DNA from: Salinibacterium amurskyense
GTDB lineage: Bacteria; Actinomycetota; Actinomycetes; Actinomycetales; Microbacteriaceae
Assembly: GCF_002797685.1 (NCBI RefSeq)
Contig: NZ_PGFH01000001.1
Coordinates: forward strand, 1,116,001 to 1,180,000
Length of the DNA stretch: 64,000 nt
Direction of reading: 5' to 3'
The position numbers were made by a program, and so were the translations under genes. Shown here piece after piece: positions 34,650-41,819 of this stretch; the first letter of the stretch is position 1, and each line of letters begins with the position of its first letter. The notes under the pieces are model-generated. The model was not told the origin of the DNA. It made no database searches and saw nothing but the letters and a program-made list of their open reading frames with translations.

Positions 34650-36824
34650 GTGACCTCGCCCCTTGACCAAAAGCTCAGCGCTGTGCTGGGTGGGCGCACT
34701 GCTACTTCCATGCAGCGCGGCCTTGGTTTGCTCACGGTGGGCGACCTCATGACGCACTATCCGCGACGGTATGCGCGGCGCGGTGAGCTCACCGCTCTGG
34801 CCGAATTGCCACTGGATGAGGCGGTCACGATCGTGGCAGAAGTGCGCGAGGTGCGTAATCGCCCCATGCGCAACAAGCGCGGTTCGATTCTTGAGGTGTC
34901 GATCAGCGACGGCACGGGCATCCTGACCCTCACGTTCTTCAATCAGGCGTGGCGGGCCAACGAGCTCCTTCCGGGCGTTCGCGGAATCTTTGCTGGCAAG
35001 GTCGGCCAATACCGTGGCACGCGTCAACTGGCGCATCCCGATTACGAACTTTTCGACCGCGATGCTCTTGAGCTGAAGAAGCCCGAGCAGGCTAAGGGGT
35101 GGGCAGAGCAGCCGATCCCGATTTACCCCGCGACTTCCACTGTCGCGAGTTGGCAGATTCAGAAAGCGGTCGAGGTTGTGCTCGATACGCTTGGCCCGCT
35201 CGAAGACCCGGTTCCGGATGCCGTGCGCCGCGAACGCGAACTACTGCGATATTCGCAGGCGCTTGAGCTCGTGCACCGCCCCAAGGTCGACTCCGATTGG
35301 CGCAGCGCTCGCGATGCCTTGCGCTTTCAAGAAGCTTTTGTGCTGCAGTCCGCTCTCTTGCAGCAGCGCCAGAAGCAGCGTGAGTCTGAGGCGATTGCGC
35401 GCACGGCTGGCTCCCTGCTCGAGGGTTTCGATGCTGCGTTGCCGTTTACGCTCACGGGCGACCAGCAGTCCGTCGGCGAGCAGATCTTCCATGACCTTGC
35501 CGAGCCTGTGCCGATGAATCGCCTGGTGCAGGGTGAAGTGGGTTCCGGTAAGACGCTCGTCGCGCTGCGGGCGATGTTGGCTGTTGCGCAATCCGGTGGC
35601 CAGTCGGCGTTGCTGGCGCCCACCGAAGTGCTCGCTCATCAACACTTTCGGTCGATCGTGCGAACGCTGGGTCCCGATCTCGCGGCCGAATTGCGCCCGA
35701 CCCTCATCACCGGCCAATTGCCCACGGTAGAGCGCAAGAAGGCCCTGCTGGCGACCGTCTCGGGTGCTTCGCGCATCGTCATCGGTACGCACGCACTCTT
35801 GGGCGATGCGGTCAGCTTCGTCGATCTCGGTCTCGTCGTCGTCGATGAGCAGCACCGCTTTGGCGTCGACCAGCGCGAGGCTCTGCGGCTCAAAGGCGCC
35901 AAGCCGCCCCACGTTCTCGTCCTCACCGCAACGCCGATTCCGCGCACCGTCGCAATGACGGTCTTCGGCGACCTCGACATTTCATCCATCGCCGAGTTGC
36001 CAGCCGGTCGCCAACCGATCAGCAGTCACGTTGTGCCGCTGGCCGAGAAGCCCGGCTGGGTGTCACGCGTCTGGCAACGGCTGGCCGAAGAACTGGCTAT
36101 CGGCCGGCAAGGCTTCGTCGTGTGCCCCGCGATCGATGCCAAGACAGAAGAACCCGGCAGTGAGCCCGCCCCGAAAACAACCGACGATCCGGATGCCGGA
36201 CCGCCGCGACCCATAGCCAACGTCACCGAGGTGCTGGCGTCGCTGCGCAGCAACGAGGTTCTCGCAGGTAAGCGAATCGAGGCGCTGCACGGCAAGCTCT
36301 CGAGCGACGAGAAAGACGAGCTCATGCGCTCGTTTGCCGCGGGCGACATCGATGTGCTCGTCGCGACGACCGTGATCGAGGTGGGAGTCGACGTGCCCAA
36401 CGCTTCCGTGATGGTGGTTCTCGATGCGGACCGCTTCGGGGTTTCCCAACTGCACCAGCTGCGCGGTCGTGTCGGCCGTGGTGGCGTCCCCGGCCTGTGC
36501 CTGTTTGTGACAGCAGCCGAGGGGGAGTCGTTGGCTCGCGAGCGGGTCGAGGCTGTGTCATCCACTCTCGATGGTTTCGAACTCGCGAACAAAGACTTGG
36601 AACTGCGTCGTGAAGGCGATGTGCTCGGCGGAGTGCAGTCGGGCGGGCGTTCGAGCCTCAAGCTGCTGCGCGTGGCCAACGACGGGCAACTCATCACGGA
36701 GGCTCGCGAGGCGGCGCAGAGTGTTCTCGTTGCCGACCCGAATCTTGCTGAGCATCCGGCGCTCGCCGATGCATTGAAGCGTCGCCTTGATGAGAGTGCC
36801 GAAGCCTTCTTGGGTAAGAACTAG
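34650..36824 (+). CDS. recG: ATP-dependent DNA helicase RecG
   Basis: This 724-residue branch-migration helicase acts at stalled forks and recombination intermediates. It has an N-terminal wedge/OB domain (about residues 1-230), Walker A GEVGSGKT near residue 296, the DEQH box near residue 402, TATPIPRT near residue 425 and the C-terminal helicase motif QLRGRVGRG near residue 608. A proline- and acid-rich insert occurs near residues 505-525. The GTG start at 34650 is chosen: TACTCT (34638-34643) lies 6 nt upstream, suggesting a leaderless mRNA. The open frame upstream is antisense to rsmD. Confidence 0.95.
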   Translation: MTSPLDQKLSAVLGGRTATSMQRGLGLLTVGDLMTHYPRRYARRGELTALAELPLDEAVTIVAEVREVRNRPMRNKRGSILEVSISDGTGILTLTFFNQAWRANELLPGVRGIFAGKVGQYRGTRQLAHPDYELFDRDALELKKPEQAKGWAEQPIPIYPATSTVASWQIQKAVEVVLDTLGPLEDPVPDAVRRERELLRYSQALELVHRPKVDSDWRSARDALRFQEAFVLQSALLQQRQKQRESEAIARTAGSLLEGFDAALPFTLTGDQQSVGEQIFHDLAEPVPMNRLVQGEVGSGKTLVALRAMLAVAQSGGQSALLAPTEVLAHQHFRSIVRTLGPDLAAELRPTLITGQLPTVERKKALLATVSGASRIVIGTHALLGDAVSFVDLGLVVVDEQHRFGVDQREALRLKGAKPPHVLVLTATPIPRTVAMTVFGDLDISSIAELPAGRQPISSHVVPLAEKPGWVSRVWQRLAEELAIGRQGFVVCPAIDAKTEEPGSEPAPKTTDDPDAGPPRPIANVTEVLASLRSNEVLAGKRIEALHGKLSSDEKDELMRSFAAGDIDVLVATTVIEVGVDVPNASVMVVLDADRFGVSQLHQLRGRVGRGGVPGLCLFVTAAEGESLARERVEAVSSTLDGFELANKDLELRREGDVLGGVQSGGRSSLKLLRVANDGQLITEAREAAQSVLVADPNLAEHPALADALKRRLDESAEAFLGKN

Positions 36825-36827
36825 CTC

Positions 36828-36887
36828 ACCGAAAGCGAACTTCGGTAAAACAAGTTCCCCGCACAGCGAACTCCCACGTAGGGGAAC
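36828..36887 (+). terminator. hairpins between recG and coaD
   Basis: ACCGAA (36828-36833) pairs with TTCGGT (36841-36846), followed by AAAAC. GTTCCCC (36854-36860) pairs with GGGGAAC (36881-36887) across a 20-nt loop. Either could weaken read-through from recG; neither has a T-tract. Confidence 0.3.
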
Positions 36888-36911
36888 GGGCTCAGCCACT
36901 ATCGTTGAAGC

Positions 36912-37400
36912 ATGAGTCGGATCGCTGTCGTTCCCGGGTCCTTTGACCCTGTCACCCTGGGCCACCTGGACGTGATTGAGCGGGCAGCAAAAACCTTTGA
37001 CGAAGTGCACGTTCTTGTCGTGCACAACCCCGGCAAGACGGCGCTTTTGCCGATTGCCCAGCGCGTTTCGCTGCTGGAGCAGGCCGTGGCGGATGCTCGG
37101 TTCGCCGGCAACATCCGTGTCACAAGCTGGAGTATGGGGTTGCTCGTGGACTACTGCACCGAGGTTGGTGCAAGCGTCATCGTGAAGGGCATCCGGTCTC
37201 AAGTGGATGTCGCCTACGAAACACCTATGGCGATCGTCAACCGAGACCTCGCTGCGGTCGAGACCATCTTCATGCTGCCGAATCCTGCGCACGCGCACGT
37301 CTCCAGCTCGCTCGTTCGCCAGGTTGCGGCGCTCGGCGGAGATGTTGCGCCGTATGTTCCTCGGGTGGTTTCTGAGTTTTTGCAAGCGCCGCGCGACTAA
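36912..37400 (+). CDS. coaD: Phosphopantetheine adenylyltransferase
   Basis: This 162-residue enzyme joins 4'-phosphopantetheine and ATP to dephospho-CoA. It has [17 protein letters not shown] at about residues 9-25 (the TxGH nucleotide motif) and HVSSSLVRQ near residue 132 (the S-S-[ST]-x-x-R motif). TATCGT (36900-36905) lies 6 nt before the ATG. In related genomes as I recall them, coaD is soon followed by the DUF177-rpmF-rnc block; here 13 kb intervene. Confidence 0.96.
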   Translation: MSRIAVVPGSFDPVTLGHLDVIERAAKTFDEVHVLVVHNPGKTALLPIAQRVSLLEQAVADARFAGNIRVTSWSMGLLVDYCTEVGASVIVKGIRSQVDVAYETPMAIVNRDLAAVETIFMLPNPAHAHVSSSLVRQVAALGGDVAPYVPRVVSEFLQAPRD

Positions 37401-37418
37401 CACCGGCACAATGGGTCT

Positions 37419-38435
37419 ATGACTCTCACTCTCGGATACAAAGCGTCAGCCGAACAATTTGCCCCGCGTGAACTCGTAGAGATTGCGGTGGCGGCCGAAG
37501 CTCACGGCATGGAGAGTGTTGCGGTCAGCGACCACTTCCAGCCGTGGCGTCACGAGGGTGGTCATGCGCCGTTCTCGCTGAGCTGGATGGCAGCGGTCGG
37601 TGAGCGCACGAGCACGATCCGTATCGGCACGAGCGTGATGACTCCGACTTTCCGTTACAACCCTGCCGTGCTCGCTCAGGCCTTCGCCACGATGGGTTGC
37701 CTGTACCCGGGGCGCATCATGCTTGGCGTGGGAACCGGCGAGGCGCTCAACGAGATCGCCACCGGATTCCGTGGTGCCGGCGAGCAAGACTGGCCCGAAT
37801 TCAAGGAGCGCTTCGCTCGCTTGCGTGAATCGGTTCGCCTCATGCGCGAACTGTGGACCTCAGACCGCGTGTCGTTCGAGGGGGAGTACTACTCCACTCA
37901 CGGTGCGAGCATTTATGACCGCCCCGACCAGCCCATCCCGATCTACATCGCCGCCGGTGGCCCCATGGTGGCTCGCTACGCCGGCCGTGCCGGTGACGGT
38001 TTCATCTGCACGTCGGGCAAGGGCATGGAACTCTACAACGATGCACTGATCCCCGGCGTGAAGGAGGGCGCAGCCAAGGTCGACCGTAAGTTCGAAGACA
38101 TCGACCGGATGATCGAGATCAAGCTCTCGTACGACACCGATGCTGAGCTCGCGCTCGAAAACACCCGTTTCTGGGCTCCGCTTGCGCTCTCCAAAGAGCA
38201 GAAGCACGACATCACCGACCCGATCGAGATGGAGCGCGCCGCTGACGCTCTACCGATCGAACAGATCGCGTCGCGGTGGATCGTGGGTAACGACCCCGAC
38301 AAGATCGTCGAAGGAATTCGACCGTACGTGGATGCCGGCCTCAATCACCTCGTATTCCACGCGCCCGGTGGCGACCAGCGTCGCTTCCTCGAACTCTTCG
38401 AGCGCGACATCGCTCCGCGACTGCGGGCGCTGTAG
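37419..38435 (+). CDS. fgd: F420-dependent glucose-6-phosphate dehydrogenase
   Basis: This 338-residue luciferase-like (LLM) oxidoreductase transfers hydride from glucose 6-phosphate to coenzyme F420, supplying F420H2. Mycobacterial Fgd1 active-site residues His40, Trp44 and Glu109 correspond to His39 and Trp43 (SDHFQPW) and Glu108 (GTGEALNE) here. The overall ending, with [20 protein letters not shown], is typical of Fgd. The -10-like CACAAT (37407-37412) lies 6 nt before the ATG, 18 bp after the coaD stop. Its presence implies F420 in the cell; see the cofE and ABC genes at 41820 and 47664-50540. Confidence 0.9.
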   Translation: MTLTLGYKASAEQFAPRELVEIAVAAEAHGMESVAVSDHFQPWRHEGGHAPFSLSWMAAVGERTSTIRIGTSVMTPTFRYNPAVLAQAFATMGCLYPGRIMLGVGTGEALNEIATGFRGAGEQDWPEFKERFARLRESVRLMRELWTSDRVSFEGEYYSTHGASIYDRPDQPIPIYIAAGGPMVARYAGRAGDGFICTSGKGMELYNDALIPGVKEGAAKVDRKFEDIDRMIEIKLSYDTDAELALENTRFWAPLALSKEQKHDITDPIEMERAADALPIEQIASRWIVGNDPDKIVEGIRPYVDAGLNHLVFHAPGGDQRRFLELFERDIAPRLRAL

Positions 38436-38470
38436 GGCCTAAAGCGCGAGACGCGCACACGGTTTAACTG

Positions 38471-38505
38471 ACGATGGGCGGATGCGTGAAGCATCCGCCC
38501 ATCGT
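38471..38505. terminator. bidirectional terminator between fgd and hsp20
   Basis: ACGATGGGCGGATGC (38471-38485) and GCATCCGCCCATCGT (38491-38505) form a perfect 15-bp stem with a GTGAA loop, followed by TGTTG. It lies between convergent genes. Confidence 0.88.
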
Positions 38506-38546
38506 TGTTGTGCCGGCAATCAACGCCGCCGGCGACTGCATGCCGT

Positions 38547-38987
38547 CTAGCTCGTGACAGCGACCTTCTCGGTCGATCGAGCCTGGTTCACGGAGTTGGT
38601 GCTGACCTCAATTTTGCGAGGTTTTGCCTTCTCCGAAACCGGGATGATCACGCTGAGTACACCGTTGTCGTAGCTGGCGCTGATGTTGTCGCGGTCGATG
38701 CCCGCACCGATGCTGAACTGGCGGAGGTAGGAACCGTAGCGGCGCTCCTGCGAGAGCCATTTGGCTCCTTCGCGTTCGCCAGCGGTGCGCTCGGCGCGAA
38801 TCGTGAGGAGCTGACCGTCAACGTCAACGTCAACGGAGCCGGGATCGACGCCCGGAAGGTCGGCGGTGAGAACGTACTCGTCAGCCTGGCGGTAGAGATC
38901 CACGGGCATGGGCTGGGTGCCGACGCGGGACTGGGCAGCTGCGGAGAGCCTGTCGAGTTCGGCAAAAGGATCAAATGACAGTGTCAT
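38547..38987 (-). CDS. Small heat shock protein, Hsp20/alpha-crystallin family
   Basis: This 146-residue ATP-independent chaperone has an alpha-crystallin domain at about residues 32-125: DEYVLTADLPGVDPGSVDV, then LLTIRAER, then a NGVLSVIIPV strand (the conserved [A/V]-x-x-x-NGVL motif). The tail KPRKIEV follows. ATG 38987 is chosen because AAAGGGG lies 6 nt upstream. The promoter carries both CIRCE and HAIR operators (39007-39063), so strong heat control by HrcA and HspR is expected. Confidence 0.92.
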   Translation of the reverse strand: MTLSFDPFAELDRLSAAAQSRVGTQPMPVDLYRQADEYVLTADLPGVDPGSVDVDVDGQLLTIRAERTAGEREGAKWLSQERRYGSYLRQFSIGAGIDRDNISASYDNGVLSVIIPVSEKAKPRKIEVSTNSVNQARSTEKVAVTS

Positions 38988-39006
38988 GGGAAACCCCTTT
39001 CTCAAA

Positions 39007-39027
39007 GTTGAGTCACCGTGACTCAAC
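39007..39027. promoter_or_regulatory. HAIR element (HspR operator) upstream of hsp20
   Basis: GTTGAGT-N7-ACTCAAC matches the HAIR consensus CTTGAGT-N7-ACTCAAG in spacing and in six of seven arm bases each side. Counting the inner bases it is a perfect 10+1+10 inverted repeat. It starts at about the predicted transcription start and ends 20 bp before the hsp20 ATG. Confidence 0.88.
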
Positions 39028-39033
39028 AATCAA

Positions 39034-39063
39034 AAATTAGCACTCTCACCCCGAGAGTGCCAA
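39034..39063 (-). promoter_or_regulatory. hsp20 promoter overlapping a CIRCE element (HrcA operator)
   Basis: CIRCE TTAGCACTC-N9-GAGTGCCAA spans 39037-39063, with one mismatch to the consensus TTAGCACTC-N9-GAGTGCTAA. Read leftward, -35 TTGGCA (39063-39058) and -10 TAATTT (39039-39034) with an 18-bp spacer are built from the same bases, so HrcA binding would occlude RNA polymerase. Confidence 0.88.
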
Positions 39064-39095
39064 GTCATTTTCCTCAAAGTTCGCTGACAACGAAA

Positions 39096-39127
39096 CGACC
39101 GCCGCCGGAGAGCGCCGGCGGCGGTCG
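39096..39127. terminator. terminator hairpin between hsp20 and the small-ORF unit
   Basis: CGACCGCCGCCGG (39096-39108) pairs with CCGGCGGCGGTCG (39115-39127) around AGAGCG. Read leftward it is followed by TTTCG. It lies just beyond the stop at 39140 and would insulate the heat-shock promoter. Confidence 0.75.
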
Positions 39128-39139
39128 AGTGCGTAGTTC

Positions 39140-39418
39140 TCATCGGATGATGAGCCGTGGATAGTTCTGTTCGGTGCGAGCACGGGCCAGAGCCACACGC
39201 TCGCGGCGGAGCTGGTGTTGAGCCCGTAGTTCAGCCGGCGCGAGCAGTCGAGCGCGGTGCGGCCGGCGGCTCCACGTGATGAGAGCGACGCCGAGATGCA
39301 GAGCAAGACGGTCGATGACTCCCACACGACGTGCTGCCGCGCGGCGCGGCTCGTCGTCGGGGCTGGGTCCGGGCGGATGGTCACGGCGGTCTTTCGGGGC
39401 CGCCAGAGTTGCGTTCAT
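39140..39418 (-). CDS. Small conserved-looking protein of unknown function
   Basis: This 92-residue basic protein has an Arg/Pro-rich first third, a hydrophobic segment RLALHLGVALITW at about residues 50-62, then SRRPHRARLLAPAELRAQHQLRRERVA. I recall similar short proteins (RLALRLG-type helix, then an Arg-rich tail) in Microbacteriaceae, without known function. Its ATG overlaps the stop of the frame 39415-39630 by 4 bp (ATGA). A strong hairpin follows its stop. It probably associates with the membrane through the single helix. Confidence 0.6.
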   Translation of the reverse strand: MNATLAAPKDRRDHPPGPSPDDEPRRAAARRVGVIDRLALHLGVALITWSRRPHRARLLAPAELRAQHQLRRERVALARARTEQNYPRLIIR

Positions 39419-39630
39419 GAGGTGTCTTTCGTGAGAAAAGTGGATGCGGAAGGCGCGCAAAAATGCGCTGTTTCAGGTGGCGACCCAACGGCATCCCACA
39501 GTGATCGCGAGTCGCTGAAGAAGGGAAGATCATCGAGAGGCGAACGCACCCGCGAAAGGGGTGCAGACTCGTCAGTCGTCGCAGTCTCGCGATGATCGAG
39601 TTGGGTCGTGTGCTCCGTGAGCGCCGCCAC
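39415..39630 (-). CDS. Possible small protein upstream of the 92-residue gene
   Basis: This 71-codon frame from GTG 39630 has no Shine-Dalgarno, weak third-position GC bias and no recognised motif. It is listed because its stop overlaps the next start as ATGA, the usual coupling arrangement, and because a promoter and a small ORF lie upstream on the same strand. It may simply be untranslated spacer. Confidence 0.25.
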   Translation of the reverse strand: MAALTEHTTQLDHRETATTDESAPLSRVRSPLDDLPFFSDSRSLWDAVGSPPETAHFCAPSASTFLTKDTS

Positions 39631-39636
39631 CGTCAG

Positions 39637-39667
39637 AACCGGTGAGCGGAGAACGCTAACCGGTTAG
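39637..39667. repeat. AACCGGT direct repeat and CTAACCGGTTAG palindrome
   Basis: AACCGGT occurs at 39637-39643 and 39658-39664, 21 bp apart (two helical turns). The second copy lies in the perfect 12-bp palindrome CTAACCGGTTAG (39656-39667), which contains the stop codon of the 21-codon ORF. It may be a protein site or part of an attenuator; no matching regulator is known. Confidence 0.4.
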
Positions 39668-39729
39668 GCGGTGAGGGTGCCGACGGAGCCGGCGGTCGTG
39701 GGGTTCTTCGTAAAAGTGAAAATAAACAC
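39664..39729 (-). CDS. Candidate 21-residue small ORF / leader peptide
   Basis: GTG 39729 to TAA 39664-39666 encodes 21 residues, beginning V/M-F-I-F-T-F-T-K and rich in Thr (6 of 21). The Shine-Dalgarno AAAGGAG (39742-39736) is perfect, 6 nt from the start. A promoter with 17-bp spacing lies just upstream. Codons are GC-ending in the second half. It is not a run of one amino acid as in classical attenuators. It could be a leader peptide for the downstream small genes or a small membrane or toxin-like peptide; no homologue is known to me. Confidence 0.5.
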   Translation of the reverse strand: MFIFTFTKNPTTAGSVGTLTA

Positions 39730-39761
39730 GCGAGGCTCCTTTCAATAGTTGGCGTTTGCTC

Positions 39762-39790
39762 AGTGTAGGGCGGGCAGTCGCTGGCGACAA
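39762..39790 (-). promoter_or_regulatory. promoter of the small-ORF unit
   Basis: Read leftward, -35 TTGTCG (39790-39785) and -10 TACACT (39767-39762) are 17 bp apart. Transcription would start near 39755, 13 nt before the AAAGGAG of the 21-codon ORF. Confidence 0.5.
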
Positions 39791-39798
39791 GACCTAAT

Positions 39799-40551
39799 TT
39801 AGGTGCGATGCAAAGCCGTGATGATGGCGTTCGAGAGCTCAGTCGGTTTCGTGAACTGCGGCCAGTGCCCGGTGGGGAGGTCCACGAGTTCGAGGTCGGT
39901 GAGCTGAGCGAGCTCGGTTGCGAAGGGTGCACCCTCGCTCATCCACTCTCGCACTTGGTCGGCGGGAAACTCGCAACAGATCACGGTGGCGGGCACGCTG
40001 AAGCGCGCCGGGGTAGAGAGCGATTGCGGGGTGGTTGCGATCAGTGCGGGCTGGGGGATAGCAATTTCTTGAAACCAGCTGCGCAGTTCGGCCGTCATAT
40101 CAACGAGGTCTTCATCGTCGAAGGCGCTCCAGTCAGGCAGTGGGATCTCACCGTCAGTGGTCGGCAGTTCGGCGTTGATTGGCATGCCGTTCGGCAGCGG
40201 CACGGTGTCTACGTGCACGATTCTGGCCAAGCACGTGGGCCGGGCATCCGCTACCGCGTGGGCGATCGGCCCACCGCCGCTGTGGGCAACGAGGGCAATG
40301 CGGGGCGTCGGTCGTTCGTCTTCGTCTCCGTTCTCGCTGCCGTCAGCCTCGACATGAGTGAGGGCGTCAACCACCGCGACCACCGCCGCGATGTGGTCGG
40401 CCAGCGTTACCGTCGCGCGGTTGGTGTCACGGCGTCGCAAGCCAGGGAGGGTGAGCGGATGCGCGGTGTGGCCAGCATCTCGTAGTGCGCGGGTTACCGG
40501 AGCCCAGGAGTCGCCGTCGAGCCAAAATCCGGGGATGAGGATGACGTGCAT
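39799..40551 (-). CDS. Alpha/beta hydrolase
   Basis: This 250-residue hydrolase has a HVILIPGFWLDG oxyanion region at the N-terminus and the nucleophile elbow VAHSGGG near residue 93 (Ser95). DLPTGHWPQFTKP near residue 232 holds the catalytic His. An Asp/Glu-rich stretch at about residues 70-82 is an insertion. It resembles EstC/SalA-type esterases; the substrate is unknown. Its ATG is 7 bp after the stop of the VOC remnant on the same strand, so it was probably the second gene of a VOC-hydrolase operon. Confidence 0.82.
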   Translation of the reverse strand: MHVILIPGFWLDGDSWAPVTRALRDAGHTAHPLTLPGLRRRDTNRATVTLADHIAAVVAVVDALTHVEADGSENGDEDERPTPRIALVAHSGGGPIAHAVADARPTCLARIVHVDTVPLPNGMPINAELPTTDGEIPLPDWSAFDDEDLVDMTAELRSWFQEIAIPQPALIATTPQSLSTPARFSVPATVICCEFPADQVREWMSEGAPFATELAQLTDLELVDLPTGHWPQFTKPTELSNAIITALHRT

Positions 40552-40558
40552 CGGCGGG

Positions 40559-40681
40559 CTAGCGTAGCTGGTCGATCAGGACGTGGTCGATCGGTCGCTC
40601 GAGGCTTCGTCGCTTGTGGAGCTCGAAAGACGCAGCACGGTATTTCACGGTGAGACTGACAGAAAACGCGCCGAGCTTCAT
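40559..40681 (-). pseudogene. Truncated/decayed VOC (glyoxalase-like) gene remnant
   Basis: ATG 40681 follows a strong Shine-Dalgarno TGAGGAG. The 40-codon frame begins MKLGAFSVSLTVK, the standard N-terminus of a group of VOC/glyoxalase proteins (about 130 residues), where KD-x-AAS-x-x-FYE normally follows. Here it continues K-Y-R-AAS and then diverges into 22 basic residues before TAG. The remainder of the fold is missing. I read it as a VOC gene that lost most of its body by deletion, with the translation start kept. It could still be a translated short peptide that couples to the hydrolase. Confidence 0.5.
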
Positions 40682-40790
40682 GCTGACTCCTCATTGAGTA
40701 GACCGCCATTATCCGCCCGCGAGCGTGCCAACTCAACGGTTGCGCGAATGGTGGGCCCACTTGGGGCACCATAACCGCCACAATAGACGG

Positions 40791-41804
40791 ATGCCCGTGA
40801 CTGTTGCTGCACCCCATATCGGCTATGCCGCCATGCTCGAACGGTTTCACCCGCGCGAGGTGATGGGCTTTGCGCAGCACGCAGAAACGCGCGGCTTTCG
40901 CGGGGTCATGGCCGCCGATCACTATCAGCCGTGGGTGCCGCAGCAGGGGCAAGCATCGTTCGTGTGGAATGTGCTGAGTGGTCTCGGCGAAACCACGACC
41001 GGAGATCTGGGTACGGGAGTCACGGCGCCGACGTTCCGCTGGCATCCCGCGATGGTCGCCCAGGCCTCCGCTACTCTTGCCGCCATGAACCCGGGCCGTC
41101 ACTGGTTGGGGCTCGGCAGTGGCGAAGCGATCAATGAACACATCGTCGGTCAGTATTGGCCCGAAGCCCCAGAACGCATCAACCGGATGTTCGAAGCAGT
41201 CGAGATCATCAAAAAGCTCTTCGCCTCGGGGCTCGCGAACAAAGACGTTCGCCACGAAGGCCAGTTCTACCGCCTCGAATCGACGCGACTCTGGACAATG
41301 CCCGAAGTCGCCCCCGAAATCTTGGTCGCAACAGCCGGCCCGGTCGCTGCAAAGCGCGCCGGAAAGACCGTCGACGGCCTCATCACCGAAGCGGCACCGC
41401 TTGAGAAGATCGACATGCTGCTTGGGCGCTTCGCCGAAGGTGCCCGCGAGGCAGGACGCAGCAGGGAAAGCCAGAGTCGCGTGCTGCGGTTGCACTTGAG
41501 CTGGGCCGAAACAGATGAGCAGGCCATGCGCAACGCGCTCACCGAATGGCCGAACGGTGGACTGCGGTTCGCTAAGAACGACATCCGCTCGCCGTTCGAG
41601 CTTGAACAGCTTGCCCGCATGGTGCGACCAGAGGACTTCGAGGGGCGGATGCCCGTGAGCGCCGATCCCGACGTGCACCGTGCCTACATCCAGGGCTACC
41701 TCGACGCCGGGTTCGATCGCATCTACCTGCACAACGTGGGTCGCAATCAGCGGGAATTCTTGGATGTCTTTGGCCGCGACGTGCTTCCCGCACTGCGCAA
41801 GTAG
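40791..41804 (+). CDS. F420-dependent LLM-class oxidoreductase (Fgd-like, substrate unknown)
   Basis: This 337-residue luciferase-like protein is a paralogue of the gene at 37419. The F420-binding and catalytic pattern ADHYQPW (His and Trp) near residue 43 and GSGEAINEH (Glu) near residue 111 are conserved, but the phosphate-binding region differs, so it is probably not a glucose-6-phosphate dehydrogenase. It matches the group annotated as F420-dependent, G6PDH-related oxidoreductases. CACAAT (40779-40784) lies 6 nt before the ATG, the same arrangement as in fgd. The cofE gene follows after 15 bp, suggesting an operon. Confidence 0.85.
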   Translation: MPVTVAAPHIGYAAMLERFHPREVMGFAQHAETRGFRGVMAADHYQPWVPQQGQASFVWNVLSGLGETTTGDLGTGVTAPTFRWHPAMVAQASATLAAMNPGRHWLGLGSGEAINEHIVGQYWPEAPERINRMFEAVEIIKKLFASGLANKDVRHEGQFYRLESTRLWTMPEVAPEILVATAGPVAAKRAGKTVDGLITEAAPLEKIDMLLGRFAEGAREAGRSRESQSRVLRLHLSWAETDEQAMRNALTEWPNGGLRFAKNDIRSPFELEQLARMVRPEDFEGRMPVSADPDVHRAYIQGYLDAGFDRIYLHNVGRNQREFLDVFGRDVLPALRK

Positions 41805-41819
41805 GAGCGCGCGCGAATA

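Noticed and set aside
40494-41732. Long open frame on the minus strand across the LLM oxidoreductase gene
   Set aside because: It is antisense to a clear Fgd-like gene, has no family similarity or start signal, and is explained by third-position GC bias.
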